From: Crocodylus rhombifer
Taxonomy: Eukaryota > Chordata > Crocodylia > Crocodylidae
Reading direction: 5' to 3'
DNA length: 64,000 nt
Assembly: GCA_038503035.1 (NCBI GenBank)
Contig: JAVSML010024367.1
Span: 157,017-221,016 of the forward strand
Positions 60,815 to 64,000 of the stretch are shown here, in pieces; positions within the stretch are counted from its first letter, which is position 1; every line of letters starts with the position of its first letter. The notes under the pieces are model-generated. The model worked only from the letters and a program-made list of their open reading frames with translations, was not told where the DNA came from and did no database searches. Made by a program: the position numbers and the translations under genes.

Positions 60815-61195
60815 TCAAAGGGCTTCCTCACAGTTATGGGGCTGGTGTCTGCACACCCACCTCTGTGTAGCTTCCTCTAGGTCCCACATGAATTTCCTTA
60901 GCAAAATCTGATCCAGGACCACGTCACAGTCATAACGGTTTAGAGGGAGCCACTTTTTCAATCTAACCTTTAGTACTGGCATAAGAATGCAAAGTTGTCT
61001 CTCCTTGCACACCTTCCAGACCTGGAATGCCAACCTATGGTTTTCCGATGTTATCTTAAGACAGTATAATATTGCCAGCTTGACAGTCTCATAATTACAA
61101 ATGTCCTGTCTAGACAGAAACCAGTAGGTGGCCTGAGCTTTATCGACTACTGATGTTCCCAGTTGATGAGCCAACTGGGAGTGAGCCAAGCCCAC
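60815..61195 (-). pseudogene. gag SCAN-like capsid (copy 2)
   Basis: A 126-codon frame. ICNYETVKLAILYCLKITSENHRLAFQ and DVVLDQILLRKFMWDLEEATQRWVCRHQPHNCEEAL match the SCAN-like capsid helices, with the typical (L/V)xQFxxxLP..WV-RH.P.. ending. It follows the same pattern as copy 1, in better condition. In the retrotransposon this domain assembles the particle. No start or leader is certain, and the frame closes before the zinc knuckle. Confidence 0.75.
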
Positions 61196-61391
61196 TTGTA
61201 AGGCTGTTCATTCAAACATTTCTATATATATAAGCCTCTAAATCATCTTCCTTAGTCATCCATAGCATTTAGAATCAGGAAGAGTTCCTTTGTAGCCTTT
61301 CTTCCTGCGGGGCACCTTGCCATTGTTGCAGGTCTAAAACCTAGCCAGTGACCTGGAGGACCTGCCCCAACAGCTCCACATGTGATATAAC

Positions 61392-61852
61392 TGTTAGATT
61401 CATAATGCAAGACCCCGGATCAGATCAGTGATCCTCTACCAGTCACACCAATGCACCACTGTAAAGCTTCTACTTATATGCCATATGATTTTCCTCAAGT
61501 GCTCACATAGTTGGGCCTCCCCACGACTCACCTGCCATGACTTTGATGGTAATGAAATTAACAGGAGGGGTTCATTGTCATCATTAAAGAGGTCCCACTT
61601 GGGGTACTCATGGTTCTGGGAGTGGTTGACTCTGTGGCTCCACCTCCCCTACATCCCAGCCATGTGCCAGCCATCAGTGTTGAGATGATAGGATATGATG
61701 CAGGCCTTGAGCCTGATTTGGTTATGATGTGTGGCAATCCTGTTGGCGTTTTCCTGGCCTTCTTTGGATTGCCTCCTTAGTTCTTGTATGCAAGGGGGTT
61801 GATCGCCGAGTTGTTCCCTAGATAAGGGCCTAGCTGGGTACTGGTTCTAACA
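61392..61852 (-). mobile_element. Putative LTR (5' LTR of gypsy copy 2?)
   Basis: A 461 bp segment with inverted termini TGTTAGAT / TTCTAACA ending in TG...CA. It sits immediately 5' of the gag region of copy 2. No matching 3' LTR was found and the primer-binding site is unclear, so ownership is uncertain. Confidence 0.4.
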
Positions 61853-62393
61853 GTCCCTCCAGTAAAATGGCAAAGCAAAAAGACCAAAAAACCACAAACA
61901 AAGAGAAAACTTCTCTCCATCCTGGAGGGGTTCCCTTTTTTCTCAGCTAAATACCCCTGTAGGGTTTCTCTACTCTACTCCCTATGGGAGCTAAATCTAA
62001 CAAAGCTTTGAGGCTCAGTGTTCCAGCCTCTGCCCAACAGAGTCCCCTCTGTGCTAAATGAGATCTCACAGCTCCAGTACCATGCTGCCTTGGTGCCCCA
62101 AAGTTACCTCTGCCTCAGCCTCAGCGGGCCCTAAGGCAGTTCCTCCTCTCTCTTTGCTGGCACTCAGAGTGGCTTTTAAATTCCTGAGGGTGGCACTGGA
62201 AGCTGACATCATCAGCCCCCGCTGTCCAAGTTGATTGACAGGCAATTTTTAAACCATGGTGACAGTGCCACGCATCACCACAGCTCTGCTGATTCCTGCC
62301 TAGAAGGTAAGTTTTCTTGCTTGTTGTGGGCTTGCCTGGCCTGTACAGGGTCCATGGGAGTGCTGGTAAGGTGTCTCAGGCCCCTTTCATCAC
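61853..62393. other. No gene; GC-rich repeat-like segment
   Basis: No supportable ORF. Composition resembles LTR or leader sequence; no ends were found. Confidence 0.4.
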
Positions 62394-62394
62394 A

Positions 62395-62468
62395 GATTAT
62401 AAAAGTTCTCCTGGGTAGAAATGAAAGTTCATATTTCATAGGATTTCACAGAAGAGTCAATAGATGGA
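62395..62468 (+). repeat. Segment with an inverted copy at 62,828-62,910
   Basis: AAAAGTTCTCCTGGGTAGAAATG, TTCATATTTCATAGGATTTC and GAGTCAATAGATGG occur in reverse complement within the spacer of the palindrome just to the right, with a few differences. Confidence 0.8.
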
Positions 62469-62780
62469 GAACTCCTTTGGGCAGTCAGTTCATAGATGGT
62501 ATGGAGTCTCACACTTCTATATGAGGTTCTGTGATGATGCAAATTACCTTGAAACAAAGGCAGGGGCATTGTCTCAGGTTTCAGATGGTCACAGTTGCTT
62601 CCTGCTTGGGAAAATATGAAGATTTCATTTTAAAAAATCAGCTAAAATTAGATATCTTCCATGTGTCAGGCATTCAGGTTGTAGCCATATTAGTCTAGGG
62701 GAAAAAGCAATCAGGACTCATAGTAAAGATGATATCTTTTATTAAACCAACAAGATTTTTGCAAAAAAAATTCTTTAATT

Positions 62781-62816
62781 GCAAGCTTTGGGGCACAAAC
62801 ACCCTTCATCAGGCAT
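62781..62816 (-). ncRNA. Hammerhead ribozyme-like motif (relic, left arm)
   Basis: Minus strand: CTGATGA intact, stem II GGG/CCC around TGTTTGTG, then CAAAGCTTGCAA where GAAA is expected. One core base is lost. Confidence 0.5.
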
Positions 62817-62923
62817 TGGAGAAAAGACCATCAATTGACTCTGCTGCGAAATCCTCTGTGAAATCCAATGAAATATGAACTCTCATTTCTATCCAGGAGA
62901 ACTTTTACAATCTTTTCTCCAAT

Positions 62924-62960
62924 GCCTGACAAAGGGTGTTTGTGCCCAGAAGCTTACAAT
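62924..62960 (+). ncRNA. Hammerhead ribozyme-like motif (relic, right arm)
   Basis: CTGACAA (two changes from CTGATGA), GGG...CCC stem II, then AGAAGCTTACAA. More degraded than the left-arm copy. Confidence 0.4.
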
Positions 62961-63087
62961 TAAAGACTTTTTTTGCAAAAATCTTGTTGATCTAATAAAA
63001 GATATCATCTCTACTACAAGTCCTGATCACTTTTTCCTCTAGGCCAATATGGCTACAACCTGGATACCTGGTTTATGCCATGGAACT

Positions 63088-63680
63088 GATGCAAAAAGTG
63101 GTTCGTTTCTTTGGAGGCTCGCAAAGAATCTCAGACACACACTTATTAGCAGCACAAAAGGTGTATTTGCAAATAGGGTCAGAGCAGAGTCAAAGACTCA
63201 GATTACTCCGAACCCCTGAGGAATTTTTGCAGCCCGTATTTATCCTTTCCCTCCTGGGCACGTGTGCAGAAACAGGAACTCTTACAGCTCATTTCCATTT
63301 CATACAAACATATGTGTGGTTACATCACTACATCCATCGCATGTACATTATAATTAACTACTTAAGTATGCAGGGTGGAGAAGTAAATATGCATCAGCTA
63401 ATTGCGCATGCTCAGAAAGTTCTTTAGGTCACCAAGAGTTTAAATCCCCCCCCCTTTCAAGGACACAGTCAGTTGAATTCCAGCTTTTGTAATCTGCATG
63501 AGAAAAGCTGGGGGGAGGCTGGGGGAGAGTGTGATTTAGTATAAGAAGAACTGTGGCAAGGCTGGCCAAGGAAAAAAGGTCCTTGGCAGTGTTTTTGCTT
63601 ATCAGGTACGAGATGCAAACTGTGCATTTCTAACAACACTCCATTTCTAACAATATTATAACAATACACCATTTCTAACA
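63088..63680 (-). mobile_element. LTR (probable 3' LTR of an element running off the window)
   Basis: On the minus strand the segment starts TGTTAGAAATGG directly after a polypurine tract and ends TTTTTGCA. Inside are a TATA-like GGATAAATACGG (about 63,240) and AATAAG at about 63,145 near the presumed R/U5. The sequence TTTGACTCTGCTCTGACC followed by AATAAG is typical of retroviral-type R regions. Three CATTTCTAACAA repeats lie at the U3 edge (63,632-63,680). No viral gene is recognised within the window. Confidence 0.6.
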
Positions 63681-63696
63681 ATATTCCCCCCTCAAG
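63681..63696 (-). promoter_or_regulatory. Polypurine tract before the LTR
   Basis: Minus strand CTTGAGGGGGGAATAT immediately precedes TGTTAGAAATGG, as expected for plus-strand priming next to a 3' LTR. Confidence 0.55.
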
Positions 63697-64000
63697 ATGC
63701 TTTCTGCTCCCCATTTTCATTTAGGCAGATCAAGATAATTACGAGGAATTTTTCTGAGTACCATGACTTTTGCTGCAGTCTGCGCTTTGAGGGGGACTGC
63801 TGCAACTTGCATCCCTTCAACTGTGGTGGTTACCAATCTTTTTGAAGCAGGTCTCTTCATCATACGGGGATGATTGTGGAGTGGATGGGTTACAGTTCAT
63901 CCACGTGGAGTTTGGGAGCTTAACAGCAGTAGAATTCCATTGACCTGCATACCTGCTGCAATTAAGGGCATAACAGGTAGTGCATGTTCGGACCCATTTC
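63697..64000 (-). other. Interior of an LTR element, unidentified
   Basis: This should be the 3' internal end of the element whose LTR is at 63,088-63,680. One minus-strand frame has a stretch (TTVEGMQVAAVPLKAQTAAKV) that I cannot assign to any viral protein. It continues beyond the window. Confidence 0.35.

Larger units (their letters stand above)
57190..61391 (-). mobile_element. Gmr1-like Ty3/gypsy element, copy 2 (decayed, split by an LTR)
   Basis: The minus-strand order is a SCAN-like gag (61,195-60,815), CCHC zinc knuckle (about 60,640-60,690), protease (about 60,560-60,300), a linker running straight into the integrase zinc-binding region (about 59,990-59,830), integrase core (about 59,780-59,294), then after the inserted LTR the integrase C-terminal region (57,673-57,200). 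RT and RNase H are absent; by the Gmr1 order they would lie downstream, where the element is truncated. Stops are frequent. Confidence 0.82.
62671..63064. mobile_element. Palindromic pair of Penelope-like 3' ends
   Basis: The left arm 62,671-62,827 and right arm 62,911-63,064 are inverted copies of about 155 bp with high identity, each with a hammerhead-like motif, AAGCTT-CAATTAAAG, a GCAAAAATCTTGTTG stretch, TAATAAAAGATATCAT and GGTTGTAGCCATATT (in the respective orientation). The 83-base spacer is an inverted copy of 62,395-62,468. Non-coding. Confidence 0.75.

Noticed and set aside
1..64000. tRNA or rRNA genes, CRISPR arrays, bacterial-type operons
   Set aside because: None seen by eye. 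Regular short repeats are limited to the LTR array at 58.1 kb and microsatellites. A tRNAscan run would be needed to exclude degenerate tRNA-like sequences.

Overview
This 64 kb window is vertebrate nuclear DNA that is almost entirely interspersed repeats, with one recognisable host gene. The repeat types are many CR1 LINE fragments, hAT MITEs with target duplications, Gmr1-like Ty3/gypsy copies, Penelope-like relics and a Tx1-clade LINE piece. Together with a sauropsid-looking succinate receptor they point to a non-avian sauropsid. I favour a crocodilian over a turtle from the style of the CR1 3' ends, but that is inference.

The host gene is SUCNR1 (succinate receptor, GPR91) on the minus strand. 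All but one codon lie in a single exon at 29,386-30,327. A clean 3' splice site precedes that exon. At 34,819-34,821 an ATG lies exactly against a GTAAGT donor, preceded by a TATA box at 34,959-34,965. The inferred protein is 314 residues and keeps the succinate-binding arginines and histidine known for the human receptor. No other host exon was recognised.

Layout: 1-312 two CR1 3' ends. 1.2-5.2 kb small MITEs and an internally deleted Tigger1-like pogo transposon. 6.0-7.6 kb a DNA-transposon-like element. 13.7-18.8 kb a CR1 with two hAT MITEs and an LTR fragment inserted in it, another CR1 end and a CpG-rich LTR-like block. 20.3-24.1 kb hairpins, a GT-rich block and a cluster of long palindromes. 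25.1-27.2 kb a long CR1. 28.6-35.0 kb SUCNR1. 36.97-45.1 kb four CR1 copies, including an inverted pair of one subfamily. 46.5-49.9 kb a hAT MITE and a DNA element containing a Tx1 reverse-transcriptase pseudogene. 51.6-54.4 kb and 57.2-61.4 kb two decayed Gmr1-like gypsy elements, the second split by a 1.6 kb solo LTR. 54.7-57.2 kb and 62.4-63.1 kb Penelope-like relics with hammerhead-like motifs. 63.1-64.0 kb an LTR and polypurine tract whose interior runs off the right edge.

There is no operon, CRISPR array or clearly new gene system. The points most worth checking are the one-codon first exon of SUCNR1 with its overlapping upstream ORF, the Tigger1-like element in a sauropsid, the protease-integrase order and SCAN-like gag of both gypsy copies, the hammerhead-like relics, and the palindrome cluster at 23.3-24.1 kb.
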